Below are positions 35,544 through 44,934 of a stretch of DNA of 64,000 bases, piece by piece. Source of the stretch: JAOTZA01 sp965224065 (lineage in GTDB: Bacteria > Acidobacteriota > Thermoanaerobaculia > Multivoradales > JAHEKO01); NCBI GenBank assembly GCA_965224065.1, contig CBDCYF010000005.1, positions 3,720,001 through 3,784,000 of the forward strand. Reading direction: 5' to 3'. A program made the position numbers and the translations under genes. Positions within the stretch are counted from its first letter, which is position 1, and each line of letters opens with the position of its first letter. The notes beneath the pieces were generated by a model. That model did no database searches. It was given only the letters and a program-made list of their open reading frames with translations, and was not told the origin of the DNA.

Positions 35544-37370
35544 TCAGGGCACCGGCGTCACCGGAGCCCCGGTTCCCTGTTCGAGGGTGGTGTAGGCATC
35601 GATCGGGGGAGGCGGCCATTCTTCCATTGTGCCACCCGGCCACACCACACGCACGCCGTCGAAGCTCGCTTTGGAGCCGAGTCCGAATAGAACCCGCGGG
35701 TCGTTGGCGGAAGCATAGCTACCTTCGATACGAACCCGACCCCAGATCCACGGCGCGCCGTCTTGCAGTAACGCGGCTCTTGTGTCGGGGAGTAGCTGCC
35801 CGGTCTTGGACCGCAGCTCGAGCCCCAGCCAGTGGTTCGCCTGCCCGACCTGGTTCAACAACAGCCGCACCGGCGCGTTGTTGTTGGCGACGAGAACATC
35901 CGCGTCGCCGTCGTTGTCGATGTCGCCGATTGCGGCGCCGCGCGATACCTCTGAGAGATTCAACGCGTCGCCGGCTTGTTGTGTTACCTCCTGGAAGTGC
36001 CCCACGCGGGTCGCTCCCAGATTCCGGTAGAGCTGGTTGGGCTCGTGGAGCGGAAATGGGTCGTCCAGCCGCGCTAGGGCTTCGATCTTCTTGACCGCGC
36101 CGTTGACCACGACCAGATCGAGCCAGCCGTCGTTGTCGTAGTCGAGCCAACCGGTGCCAAACGCCGTGTGGATACGGCTCGAAGCGCTCAGCTCGGTACC
36201 GGCGGTGCGATCGGTAAACAGCCCGGCTCCGTTGTTGACAAAAATGGTGTTGGTCTCGGCCACCAGATGCGTCATAAAAAGATCGAGATCCCCATCGCGA
36301 TCGTGATCCGCAGCGTCGACGCCCATGCTCGCCTCCGCCTTGCCGGACGCGTTGACGGCGCAGCCGGCCAGCAGCGCCTCGTCCGCAAACGTGCCGTTGC
36401 CCTGGTTGACCCAGAAGTGGTTGGGCGTTCCGTCATTGGTGACGTACACGTCGGTCAGCAGGTCGCCGTTCAAATCGGCGACGACAAGGCCGAGGCCGGG
36501 ACTCGCCGATCCGTCAATACCCGCTTGCTGAGTGACTTCGGTAAACGTTCCATCGCCGCCGTTTCGGTATAGACGATCTTGCTGCGGCTCGTAGGAGGCG
36601 GGACCGCAATAGTCGCGGGCGCCGGTCATGTCGCGGCAAATGACCGGATCGGCAAACCGGAAATCGACGTAGTTGACGACGAAGAGGTCGAGCCAGCCGT
36701 CGCTATCGAAGTCCAGAAAGGCCGCCGGTACGCTGTGTCCCGCGCCGCCGACGCCAGCTTCTTCGGTGACGTCGGCGAACGTCCCGTCGCCCACGTTGCG
36801 CAGCAGGCGGTTGGCGCCGAAGTTGGTCACATAGAGGTCGATCCAACCGTCGTTGTCGTAATCACCAGCCGCCACTCCCACGCCGTAGCCGGTCATCTTG
36901 CTGAGGCCTGCGGCTGCGGTCACGTCGGTAAAGCGCAACGGTCCCGACTCGCCCCCGGCGGAGAGCAGATCGTTGCGAAATAGTCGATCGGTCAGGTCAG
37001 CAGGGCTCTCGGGGGGGAACGACGCATCGGCCAGAGTCTTGTCCGTACCCAACATTCGTCCCTGGACCAGGTAGACGTCGAGATCGCCGTCGTTGTCGTA
37101 GTCGAATAGCGCCGCGCCGGGCCCGATGACCTCGGCCATGTAGTACTCACCCGACATGCCGTTGAAATGACGAAAATCGAGGCCCGCCGAGGTGGCGATG
37201 TCGACAAACAGAGCGCCGCCGGCAACCGACTCCCTCGGGGCTTCTGCGGGACTTCCGCCACAGCCGGCGAGGACCGCGAGGAGACCGGCGCCAAGCAGGC
37301 GGCCCGGCGGGAATGTGTGAAAAAGGCGGAAATGCTCCCCACCCGGCCTCGACGATCGAACGGTGAGCAC
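35544..37370 (-). CDS. ASPIC/UnbV FG-GAP repeat lipoprotein, copy 2
   Basis: 608 residues with a lipobox L-A-G-C (Cys37). The propeller has many Asp-rich calcium loops, such as D-Y-D-N-D-G-D-L-D-V-Y, D-F-D-S-D-G-W-L-D-L and D-I-D-N-D-G-D-A-D. The C-terminal ASPIC/UnbV domain shows G-A-A-I-G-D and L-F-G-L-G-S-K. The opening F-R-H-F-N-G-M-S-G-E-Y-Y resembles copy 3 (F-V-H-F-N-G-M-T-G-D-Y-Y) more than copy 1. It is upstream of its TPR partner on the same strand. Confidence 0.88.
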   Translation of the reverse strand: MLTVRSSRPGGEHFRLFHTFPPGRLLGAGLLAVLAGCGGSPAEAPRESVAGGALFVDIATSAGLDFRHFNGMSGEYYMAEVIGPGAALFDYDNDGDLDVYLVQGRMLGTDKTLADASFPPESPADLTDRLFRNDLLSAGGESGPLRFTDVTAAAGLSKMTGYGVGVAAGDYDNDGWIDLYVTNFGANRLLRNVGDGTFADVTEEAGVGGAGHSVPAAFLDFDSDGWLDLFVVNYVDFRFADPVICRDMTGARDYCGPASYEPQQDRLYRNGGDGTFTEVTQQAGIDGSASPGLGLVVADLNGDLLTDVYVTNDGTPNHFWVNQGNGTFADEALLAGCAVNASGKAEASMGVDAADHDRDGDLDLFMTHLVAETNTIFVNNGAGLFTDRTAGTELSASSRIHTAFGTGWLDYDNDGWLDLVVVNGAVKKIEALARLDDPFPLHEPNQLYRNLGATRVGHFQEVTQQAGDALNLSEVSRGAAIGDIDNDGDADVLVANNNAPVRLLLNQVGQANHWLGLELRSKTGQLLPDTRAALLQDGAPWIWGRVRIEGSYASANDPRVLFGLGSKASFDGVRVVWPGGTMEEWPPPPIDAYTTLEQGTGAPVTPVP

Positions 37371-37663
37371 GCGCGGATGCTAGCACCGGCTGGACTCCCG
37401 AAGGATCGGCCCGGTCAGGAAAGACGGTTCAGGAGACTGAACTCCAGATCTGGTGTTGGCGATTGCGCTGCAATCCACCCGTTGAATTAAGACTTAAGCC
37501 GTTGAATATGTGGGGGATGCTGGAGTGAATGATTTCTGCTGGAAGGTGGTTTGACTTCGGTCAGACGGCGTGTCACAGTTCAGTTGTCTGAACTTTAAGG
37601 TGTTGTCACCCGAAGTCTCTTCGTCGTGAGGAGACTTCATTATCCAAGGAGGATTCATCGGGC
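37371..37663 (+). promoter_or_regulatory. Upstream region of TonB receptor 1 with direct repeats and hairpins
   Basis: This 293-nt gap holds a direct repeat CCGTTGAAT at 37479-37487 and 37499-37507, whose 20-bp period equals about two helical turns. A stem AGTTCA/TGAACT lies at 37577-37582/37589-37594. A perfect stem GAAGTCTC/GAGACTTC lies at 37612-37619/37631-37638, only 7 nt before the Shine-Dalgarno AAGGAGG (37646-37652). I see no convincing -35/-10 pair. The repeats could bind a regulator and the last stem could affect translation; both are inference. Confidence 0.4.
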
Positions 37664-40600
37664 ATGAGTGAGACCCAAAACAGAATCTTATGGGTGGTCG
37701 CCGGAATGATGCTTCTCCTGGGCTCCCAGGCCGTCGCGCAGATCCCCACCGGGGAACTTTCGGGTCGGGTTCAGGACGAAACAGGGGCACCGCTGCCGGG
37801 CGTTACCATCACGGCCACGTCGCCGAGCCTGCAGGGCAGCCGTGTCGGGACCACCGACGGCAACGGTAACTACCGGATTCCGCTATTGCCGCCGGGTACC
37901 TACACCGCGTCCTATGAGCTCGACGGTTTTTCGACCGCGGTTCGGGAGATCAAGATCAACGCAGGCGCGGTCCAGAAATCCGATCCGGTTACCATGAAGG
38001 TCTCGTCCGTCGAGGAAGAGATCGTCGTAACCGGCGAGTTGGAGACGATCTCGAAGAGCCTTACCGGCTCGGCCACATACGAGCAGGACGAGGTCGAGAA
38101 GTTGCCGGTCGCACGGACGCTGGCCTCGGCGACAGCTCTGGCCCCGGGTGTGCACAACACCGGTCCGAGCGACAACATCACCATTTCGGGCGCCATGTCC
38201 TTCGAGAACTTGTTCCTGATGAACGGCGTGACCATGAACGAGAACGTTCGGGGCCAGCCCTTCGATCTATTCATCGAAGACGCCATTCAGGAGACCACGG
38301 TTTCTGCCTCTGGGATTTCGGCCGAGTTTGGCCGGTTCACCGGCGGCGTGGTCAATGCGATCACCAAGTCCGGCGGGAACCAATTCGAGGGCTCATTCCG
38401 GGTCAACCTGACCAACGACGACTGGGTATCGGAGACCGAGCTCTCGGCGCCCCGTATCGATGACACCAACGAGTCGTTCGAGGCTACCCTCGGTGGTTAT
38501 TTCATGAAGGATCACATCTGGTTCTTTGGCGCCGGCCGCGACGTCGAAACGACCCAGAACCTGACCACCCGTGCGGTGACCAATATCCCGTTTGTCCGCA
38601 ACGACACCGAGGAGCGCGTAGAGTTCAAGCTGACGGTTTCGCCGCACAAGAGCCACAGCCTGATCGGGTCGCGCTTCGAGATCGACGAGGCGCAGAACAA
38701 TCGGGGATCGTTTACCTTCCTGGATCTCCGCAGCTTGACAAATCGCACGCTGCCGCAGGAGATGAACGTCGTCAACTACTCGGGAGTTTTGAGCTCGAAC
38801 TTCTTCGCCGAAGCACAGTGGTCCGAGCGTACGTTCGCATTCGTGGGCAGTGGCGCCAAGGGCAACGATCTGTTCGAGGACACCCTGATGCGCCGTCGTG
38901 GCACCAGCCATCGCTGGCACGCTCCGACCTTCTGCGGCGCCGGGCCGCCCAAGTGCCCATCGGAGGAGCGCAACAACGAGAACATTGTCGCCAAGGGGTC
39001 CTACTTCCTGAGCACTGGTGGGGGTACCCACGACATCTCGTTTGGTTACGATTCGTTTGACGATATCCGTTTCTCGATCAACCGCCAGACGGGCACCGAC
39101 TGGACGATTTGGGCTTCGGACATCGTGGTGGATTCGAACAACAACATCTACTCGCAGTTCAACGGCGGGCCGTCGAGCAACGCTTGGATGGGCTGGTGGG
39201 CGGTCTTCAACGAAGACATCGCCCAGCCGACCAACTTCACCACCAACTCGTTCTATGTCAACGATGCATGGCAGGTGAACGACAAGATGAGCGTCAACAT
39301 CGGCGTGCGCTACGACGAGAACGACGGTACCAACAGCTCTGGCGTCAAGACCGCCTCGGACGACAAGGTGAGCCCGCGGCTGGGTCTGCAATACGACCTG
39401 CGCGGCGACGGTGACCTGGTATTCAACGCGTCTTATGGTACGTATGTCGCGGCGGTGGCCAACAGCCGCGCCGACGCGACCACCACGGGTGGCGCCATCG
39501 GCCTCATAGGGCCGACGTACCAGGGTCCCGCGATCAACACCGGTCCGGACTGCACCGCGGCCGACACCTCGGGCTGCATCTCGACGCAACAGGCGCTGAT
39601 GCAGGTGTTCGAATGGTATCTCGCCAACGGCGGGACGCTCGATCTGAACACCGCGCTGGCCAACATTTCGTCCATCCCGGGTCTGTGGAGTTTGAGCGTT
39701 CCAGGTGTGTCGTCGATCGTCCAGGGCTCGATCTCCTCGCCGTCTACCGATGAGATCACTCTGGGTTTGACCAAGCGTCTGGGCAACAAGGGTCTGTTCC
39801 GCGCCGACCTCGTGTTGCGCGAGTGGGAGGACTTCTATTCCGACCGGACCGACCTCGGAACCGGCGCGTCGCCCGACGGCGCGACCGATCTGACACTGGT
39901 GGGGAACTTCGACGACGGTCTGTCGCGTGAGTACATGGGGATCCACACTCAGTTCCGCTATCGGCTCAACGACAAGCTGACGTTGTCGGGCAACTACACC
40001 TGGTCGGAGCTCGAGGGCAACATTGTGGGCGAGACCACCGGCAGCGGCCCGGTGCCCGCAGAGAACGGAATCAACCAGTACCCCGAATACCTGGATCGAG
40101 CTTGGGCGGCCCCGGTGGGCAGGCTTAGCGCCGATCAGGAGCACAAGCTGCGAGTGTGGGGCATCTACGACATCCTGGACAGCGAGCGCAACAGCCTGAG
40201 CGTCAGTCTGCTGCAGAACTTCTTCTCGGGCTCGCCCTATGGCGCCGAAGGTTCGCTCAACAGCCGTCCGTTTGTGACCAACCCAGGCTACATCCGGCCA
40301 CCCTCGTCGGTGGACTACTGGTTCACCGCCCGGGACGCCTTTACCACTGACGACATCACGCGGACCGATCTGTCGCTCAACTACGCCTTCCACTGGAACG
40401 CGTTTGGCCGCGACCTTCAGATCTTCATCCAGCCGGAGGTCCTCAACGTGTTTGATGAGGACGGAGTGATTGACGTCAACACCAACATAGGTCGCGCCAA
40501 CTCGGGCTCGAGCGCATGCGCGGGCGGCTGCCAGGCGTTCAATCCGTTCACCACGACCCCGGTTCAGGGAACCCATTGGGATTTCCGGAGCGACTTTGGT

Positions 40601-40669
40601 CAACCCGAGAACGAGAACGACTTCCAGACACCGCGGACCTACCGAGTTTCGGTCGGGTTTAGGTTCTAG
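37664..40669 (+). CDS. Oar-like TonB-dependent receptor with carboxypeptidase-regulatory domain, copy 1
   Basis: 1001 residues. A signal peptide (cleavage after A-V-A, residue 25) is followed by a carboxypeptidase-regulatory-like beta sandwich (about 28-110: G-R-V-Q-D-E-T-G-A-P-L-P-G-V). A TonB plug domain follows (about 115-230, with E-E-I-V-V-T-G-E and F-G-R-F-T-G-G-V-V-N-A). A large barrel ends in F-R-F, the terminal aromatic used by the BAM machinery. Such Oar/SusC-like receptors import large ligands or act in surface assembly; the ligand is not evident. There is a strong Shine-Dalgarno 11 nt upstream and an intrinsic terminator after the stop. Confidence 0.92.
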   Translation: MSETQNRILWVVAGMMLLLGSQAVAQIPTGELSGRVQDETGAPLPGVTITATSPSLQGSRVGTTDGNGNYRIPLLPPGTYTASYELDGFSTAVREIKINAGAVQKSDPVTMKVSSVEEEIVVTGELETISKSLTGSATYEQDEVEKLPVARTLASATALAPGVHNTGPSDNITISGAMSFENLFLMNGVTMNENVRGQPFDLFIEDAIQETTVSASGISAEFGRFTGGVVNAITKSGGNQFEGSFRVNLTNDDWVSETELSAPRIDDTNESFEATLGGYFMKDHIWFFGAGRDVETTQNLTTRAVTNIPFVRNDTEERVEFKLTVSPHKSHSLIGSRFEIDEAQNNRGSFTFLDLRSLTNRTLPQEMNVVNYSGVLSSNFFAEAQWSERTFAFVGSGAKGNDLFEDTLMRRRGTSHRWHAPTFCGAGPPKCPSEERNNENIVAKGSYFLSTGGGTHDISFGYDSFDDIRFSINRQTGTDWTIWASDIVVDSNNNIYSQFNGGPSSNAWMGWWAVFNEDIAQPTNFTTNSFYVNDAWQVNDKMSVNIGVRYDENDGTNSSGVKTASDDKVSPRLGLQYDLRGDGDLVFNASYGTYVAAVANSRADATTTGGAIGLIGPTYQGPAINTGPDCTAADTSGCISTQQALMQVFEWYLANGGTLDLNTALANISSIPGLWSLSVPGVSSIVQGSISSPSTDEITLGLTKRLGNKGLFRADLVLREWEDFYSDRTDLGTGASPDGATDLTLVGNFDDGLSREYMGIHTQFRYRLNDKLTLSGNYTWSELEGNIVGETTGSGPVPAENGINQYPEYLDRAWAAPVGRLSADQEHKLRVWGIYDILDSERNSLSVSLLQNFFSGSPYGAEGSLNSRPFVTNPGYIRPPSSVDYWFTARDAFTTDDITRTDLSLNYAFHWNAFGRDLQIFIQPEVLNVFDEDGVIDVNTNIGRANSGSSACAGGCQAFNPFTTTPVQGTHWDFRSDFGQPENENDFQTPRTYRVSVGFRF

Positions 40670-40693
40670 AAGACGTCTTTCTACGTTTTTTCC

Positions 40694-40721
40694 GCCCCGG
40701 CTTCGGCCGGGGCTTTTTTTT
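40694..40721 (+). terminator. Rho-independent terminator of TonB receptor 1
   Basis: The perfect 8-bp GC stem GCCCCGGC/GCCGGGGC has a TTCG loop and is followed by eight T residues, 24 nt after the receptor stop. Confidence 0.92.
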
Positions 40722-40796
40722 CCCTCGCGCGCGGGAGCTTCGGCGGTCCGGGCGGACTGTCGAGCGCTGGTAGAGTCGTGTTTTGGAGGACGAGCT

Positions 40797-40814
40797 ATGG
40801 GGAACCTGACATGA
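40797..40814 (+). CDS. Five-codon leader minicistron (M-G-N-L-T) coupled to VWFA copy 4
   Basis: The best ribosome site in this leader, GGAGGA at 40785-40790, is well placed for ATG 40797, not for the VWFA start. Reading from it gives M-G-N-L-T and a TGA that overlaps ATG 40811 as ATGA. It may be a coupling device that loads ribosomes onto the VWFA gene, or chance. Confidence 0.35.
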   Translation: MGNLT

Positions 40815-42655
40815 AGGAGAGCGCCTTCGGGTTGACTCTTGGGCCTCGGAATACCGGATGTCGGCTCAGCGAGCGCATGTTTCGGGTCGCCGTTTTGGCT
40901 GTGATCGGCATGGGGGCGTCGGCCCAGGTTCGGCCTCAGAACGGCGATCTCTTCTTTGACGCCGTTGACGTCAACGTCGTCAACATCGAGGTGCTGGTTA
41001 CCGACAAAAGCGGTGTTCCCGTAACCGGGCTCAGCCGTGAGGATTTTGTGGTCTTTGAAGATGGTCGGGAGGTCGAGCTCAGCAACTTCTTTGAGGTGGT
41101 CGAGGGCCGGGCGGTGGCGGCTTCGACGGGTCCCGACGATCCACCCCCGGTGCCTGAGACGGAGCGGTTGCAACTCGTCGTCTTTATTGACAATGCCAAT
41201 CTCGGCCCGCACTCGAGACGCCGAATCTTTGCGGATCTGCGGCAGTATCTTTCTCAGCGCCTCACACCTGACGATCGGGTCATGCTGGTGGTGGCCAACG
41301 ACTCGGTCGAGATCGCGCAGCCCTTTACCAACGATCCGGTAAAACTCCTCGCCGAGGTGAAAAGGCTGGAGAAACAGCTAGGCAAGCAAGCGCAACTCGA
41401 TATCGAATATCGGACTTTGATGCGGGGGATCCAGCAGGCCAGTCTCGCATCGCCGGCCCAGAGTCAGTCCGAGTCGCAATTTTTCTTCGACTCGGCGGTA
41501 CGGGAAGCAGCGACGTTGGCCCGCGAGGTGGGGCGGTTGGCGGAGCGCCGGTTTCGCCAGGTGCAGGCGACCACCGCCGCTCTGGAACGATTTACCGACA
41601 CGCTGGCGGGGATGAAGGGCCGCAAAGGTGTGGTCTATGTCAGCGACGGGCTGCCGGTTCGCGCCGCTGATTCCCTGGTAGAAGCGTGGATCGGTAAATA
41701 CGAGAACTGGATTCTGCAGACTGGGGAAAGCGAGTTGACGCGCGAGCTGACATCGTTGACCTCACTGGATTTTGACGCCAGCCGTGAGCTGAGCCGACTG
41801 GTGACACGAGCCAACGCCAACCGGGTCGCGTTCTACCCGATCTCGGCGCCCGCGCGCGGCGTCGGCTCGACGATCTCCGCCGAGGTCCCAGGCGGGGCGA
41901 TGTCGGGAGGCGGCGCTCCGGTGGCTCTCGGTGTCACAAACGTCGAAAACTTCAGCCGCGAGGATTCTTTACTACGCCTGGCCGACGGCACTGGCGGCCG
42001 CGCCTTTACTCGCAGCACAAATATCTCTGGGCTTCTGGCCCAGATGAAGTCAGATTTCTCGACTTTCTACTCGCTGGGTTACCAGAGGGGTCCTGCCGAG
42101 CTCGACGAGGAGAAGCAACACTCCGAGCATCGCATCCGGGTCGAGGTCCGCGACGGCGACCTCGAGGTTCGCTATCTCAAGAGCTATCGAGAGAAAACCC
42201 CGATCGATCTCCTGGAAGACCGTACCTTGACCGCGATGCACTACAGTATCGTGGACAACCCGCTCGGTGTGCGATTGGTGCCCGGAAAGCCGGTGGCGAC
42301 GGGCCGGAACCGATACGAGGTGCCGGTAATGGTCCAGGTCCCGTTCCAGCGGCTTCTCCTTCTGCCCCAGAACGAGAGCCACACTGCCCAAGTGACGATT
42401 CTGGTAGCGGCGCGAGACGAGCGCGGTGGCGTATCGCCGTTCCAACGCATCGAAGTACCGATCCGGATTCCCAACGAGCAGTTCGCCGAGGCGATGCGGG
42501 GGGCGGCGGGCTATGCGATGAACTTGGCGATGAAGGGCGGCAAGCAGAGGATCTCGGTCGGTGTCCGCGACCATCTGGCGCAAGTGGACTCGACGCTTAA
42601 CCTGGAGCTGTTGGTGGGTGGACCGGAGGAGTCGTCACCCGCCGAGTCGTCGTAG
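40811..42655 (+). CDS. VWFA-related secreted protein, copy 4
   Basis: 614 residues from ATG 40811. ATG 40877 would give a shorter, cleaner signal peptide (M-F-R-V-A-V-L-A-V-I-G-M-G-A-S-A) and is a real alternative. The acidobacterial module reads V-D-V-N-V-V-N-I-E-V-L-V-T-D-K and L-S-R-E-D-F-V-V-F-E-D-G. The metal-site strand has D127-N-A-N-L-G-P-H-S-R-R-R rather than D-x-S-x-S. F-Y-S-L-G-Y-Q-R and V-Y-V-S-D-G-L-P are also conserved. First gene of a three-gene operon with the TPR gene at 42694 and the VWA gene at 44935. Confidence 0.87.
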   Translation: MKESAFGLTLGPRNTGCRLSERMFRVAVLAVIGMGASAQVRPQNGDLFFDAVDVNVVNIEVLVTDKSGVPVTGLSREDFVVFEDGREVELSNFFEVVEGRAVAASTGPDDPPPVPETERLQLVVFIDNANLGPHSRRRIFADLRQYLSQRLTPDDRVMLVVANDSVEIAQPFTNDPVKLLAEVKRLEKQLGKQAQLDIEYRTLMRGIQQASLASPAQSQSESQFFFDSAVREAATLAREVGRLAERRFRQVQATTAALERFTDTLAGMKGRKGVVYVSDGLPVRAADSLVEAWIGKYENWILQTGESELTRELTSLTSLDFDASRELSRLVTRANANRVAFYPISAPARGVGSTISAEVPGGAMSGGGAPVALGVTNVENFSREDSLLRLADGTGGRAFTRSTNISGLLAQMKSDFSTFYSLGYQRGPAELDEEKQHSEHRIRVEVRDGDLEVRYLKSYREKTPIDLLEDRTLTAMHYSIVDNPLGVRLVPGKPVATGRNRYEVPVMVQVPFQRLLLLPQNESHTAQVTILVAARDERGGVSPFQRIEVPIRIPNEQFAEAMRGAAGYAMNLAMKGGKQRISVGVRDHLAQVDSTLNLELLVGGPEESSPAESS

Positions 42656-42693
42656 TCGGTCGGCTTTCGTACAGAAGTGCGGATCTGAGGGTC

Positions 42694-44934
42694 GTGACGG
42701 CTTCGCGAAGGCTTGTGCCCGGGCTGGAATGGCAGCTTGTTCGCTTTCCGTCGCTCGTCGTGCTTTTGGCGGGCCTGGCACCCTGGACCCCGGCGGTGCG
42801 GGGCCAGGAGACGGGCCACCGGCCCGATCTGGCGGCAGTGGCAGACTCGGAGCTCGCGCGACTGTCCCCCGAACGAGAGCGCCCTTATCGTTTCGGGCCG
42901 GTTATCGGGTCCCACCGTCTGCGTGGCTTGAGGCCCGAGGTGGTCGCCGCCCTGTTCGCGCCCGACGCCGGTGAGTTGCCGATTGAGGTGCTGGCCGTCC
43001 CCCTCGCGCCGGAAGACGATGGCAGCGGGCCCACGGCGGCCGAGAGAGCGCTCGGACTGCTTGTCGAGATCGATGGAGCGGATTTCCTGCGTTATAACCA
43101 GGCCGAGGTGTCCCGAATCGAGGTGTACGCTTACGCCCTCGCGAACGGAACTCGTGTCGCCGGCCATTTGGCCGAGATGTTCACTGTCGATGTTGCTGCC
43201 CTCGGGGAATCGATCTGGCAAGGAGGCCTCAAGTTCCACGGCGGTCTTCGGCTTGCCCCCGGCGACTACGAACTCCGGGTTCTGGTAAGGAACTTTCACT
43301 CGGGGGCCATGGGTCTGCGCCGGGCTCAGGTCGAGATCCCGGGGTCCCCTATCCTGGCCTTTCCGCCCCCGAGCTCGCGGGACGGATGGCTGCCGGTGGA
43401 GAGCCCCCTTTTCAGGGAAATGACGACGCCGTATCCTTTCGTCGCGGCTGGTATTCCCATCGATCCAGCGGCGCTGCCGGTGCTGGTCTCGGGTCGTGTC
43501 GCAACGGGGTTCTTGTTCCCCACCGATTCCAGTCCTGACACGTCGGCGACCGCTGGCCGGGTCGAAATCTCGCCGGGAGGGCAGGCTTCCGAGGGACACT
43601 TGCCGCAGGAGACCGAAGCGCAAGCCGTGCCATTGACGGCTGTGGCCGAAGGGCGGATCGAGCCATCCGGTGACGGCTCGGGCTCGGGTCTGATCTTCGA
43701 GGTGCCGGAGATGGCCCCCGGCCGCTATCGTGCGCGGTGGGTTTCCGAGGGATTGTCTACCCCCTGGGCGCCCGTGGCTGTCGTAGGAGCCCAGACGCAA
43801 GAGCGTGGACTGCTGTGGAGCGATCTGCGCTGGATGCTGCGGCCGGGCGCGGATGCCGTGGTGGCGCCGGGCACCGCGGCGGCAGATCGTGCAACTGCCG
43901 CCAGCGACGGTTCACGGGAGACGCGACAGGCGAGTGGACGGGCGGTAAAGCGATTGGCCGCTCGTTACCGGCAGGCGCTCGCGGGCTTCGATACCGTCTC
44001 GCCCGAGGACTTGCGATCCGGGCTCTACGCTCTCGAATCAGAAATCCTGGGCCGTGGCGATCGCAAGTCGCTGCTGCGTCTTCGAACCGCCGAGCTATCG
44101 GTAGCCGAGGACCTCGCAAAACGGGATCCCAAGGCTCTGGTGCCGCTCATCTTGCTGCACAGCCAACTGAGTGAACAGTACCGAAGTCGTCGTATCTTCT
44201 CTCTGGTGGCCCATGCCCGGGCGATGGTTGAGCTTCTCGCCGAGCTTCACGCCGAGGTCGGTGGTCCCGCTCGGCTGACTGCGTCGGTCCTGGCGGTGCA
44301 AGGCAGCTCGCTGCAGCGAGCGAACCTGGTGGCTGGTAGCCGCCGGCTTTTTTCCCGCGCGCTCGAACACGACCCCGACTCCGCCTCGGCCCTCCTGGGT
44401 CTTGCGGCGAGCTTCGAAAAGTATGCTGACTACAATCGGGCCATCGAATACCTAGAACGGCTGGTGGCAGCGAGGCCCGATCTCGACGAAGCCACGCTAC
44501 GACTGGCGATCAACCAGGCGCGGGTCGGCTGGTTGCCGAGGGCCCGGCAGGGGCTGGAGACCATCGTCGCAAAGGACCAAGACGATTGGGTTAGCGTCGT
44601 GGCGCTCGAAGAATTGGCAAGGACGTTTTTGATCGGTGGCGATCTGGAGCGTGCCGTCGCGACTCTCGAGCCGGCGGTCGATGAGATGCCTCAGCGCGCC
44701 GGGCTCCGCCTTCTGCTGGCCCACCTCTACGATCGTCAGGGCCGCGTTGGCTCGGCCCTCGAGCTTGCTTCGGGAGTCGGCGTCTCGGCCGGCACGAATT
44801 CCTCCGCACGCCGTCACTACGACGAGTGGCCACGACGGGCGGTGGTGTCCGACTTGGAATGGCTCAGAACGCAAGCCCAGAAGCTCGGCCCCGCCCTGAC
44901 GTCGGGACTGGCAGCCGCCACAGCGAGGGAATAG
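42694..44934 (+). CDS. Secreted TPR protein in a VWFA operon
   Basis: 746 residues starting at GTG 42694. A signal-like segment (V-V-L-L-A-G-L-A-P-W) ends before G-Q-E-T. Residues about 60-400 form a beta-rich region of unknown family that includes F-H-G-G-L-R-L-A-P-G-D-Y-E-L-R-V-L, a Big/Ig-like strand pattern. The last 200 residues hold four or more TPRs (A-R-A-L-E-H-D-P-D-S-A-S-A-L-L-G). It lies 38 nt after VWFA copy 4, and its stop abuts the GTG of the VWA gene. It probably forms a complex with these two VWFA proteins in the periplasm. Confidence 0.75.
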   Translation: MTASRRLVPGLEWQLVRFPSLVVLLAGLAPWTPAVRGQETGHRPDLAAVADSELARLSPERERPYRFGPVIGSHRLRGLRPEVVAALFAPDAGELPIEVLAVPLAPEDDGSGPTAAERALGLLVEIDGADFLRYNQAEVSRIEVYAYALANGTRVAGHLAEMFTVDVAALGESIWQGGLKFHGGLRLAPGDYELRVLVRNFHSGAMGLRRAQVEIPGSPILAFPPPSSRDGWLPVESPLFREMTTPYPFVAAGIPIDPAALPVLVSGRVATGFLFPTDSSPDTSATAGRVEISPGGQASEGHLPQETEAQAVPLTAVAEGRIEPSGDGSGSGLIFEVPEMAPGRYRARWVSEGLSTPWAPVAVVGAQTQERGLLWSDLRWMLRPGADAVVAPGTAAADRATAASDGSRETRQASGRAVKRLAARYRQALAGFDTVSPEDLRSGLYALESEILGRGDRKSLLRLRTAELSVAEDLAKRDPKALVPLILLHSQLSEQYRSRRIFSLVAHARAMVELLAELHAEVGGPARLTASVLAVQGSSLQRANLVAGSRRLFSRALEHDPDSASALLGLAASFEKYADYNRAIEYLERLVAARPDLDEATLRLAINQARVGWLPRARQGLETIVAKDQDDWVSVVALEELARTFLIGGDLERAVATLEPAVDEMPQRAGLRLLLAHLYDRQGRVGSALELASGVGVSAGTNSSARRHYDEWPRRAVVSDLEWLRTQAQKLGPALTSGLAAATARE

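Noticed and set aside
38393..41212. 939-codon open frame on the minus strand opposite TonB receptor 1 and VWFA copy 4
   Set aside because: It spans a clear terminator and two well-supported genes, is Arg/His/Val-rich without domains, and is the expected mirror of GC-rich codon use.
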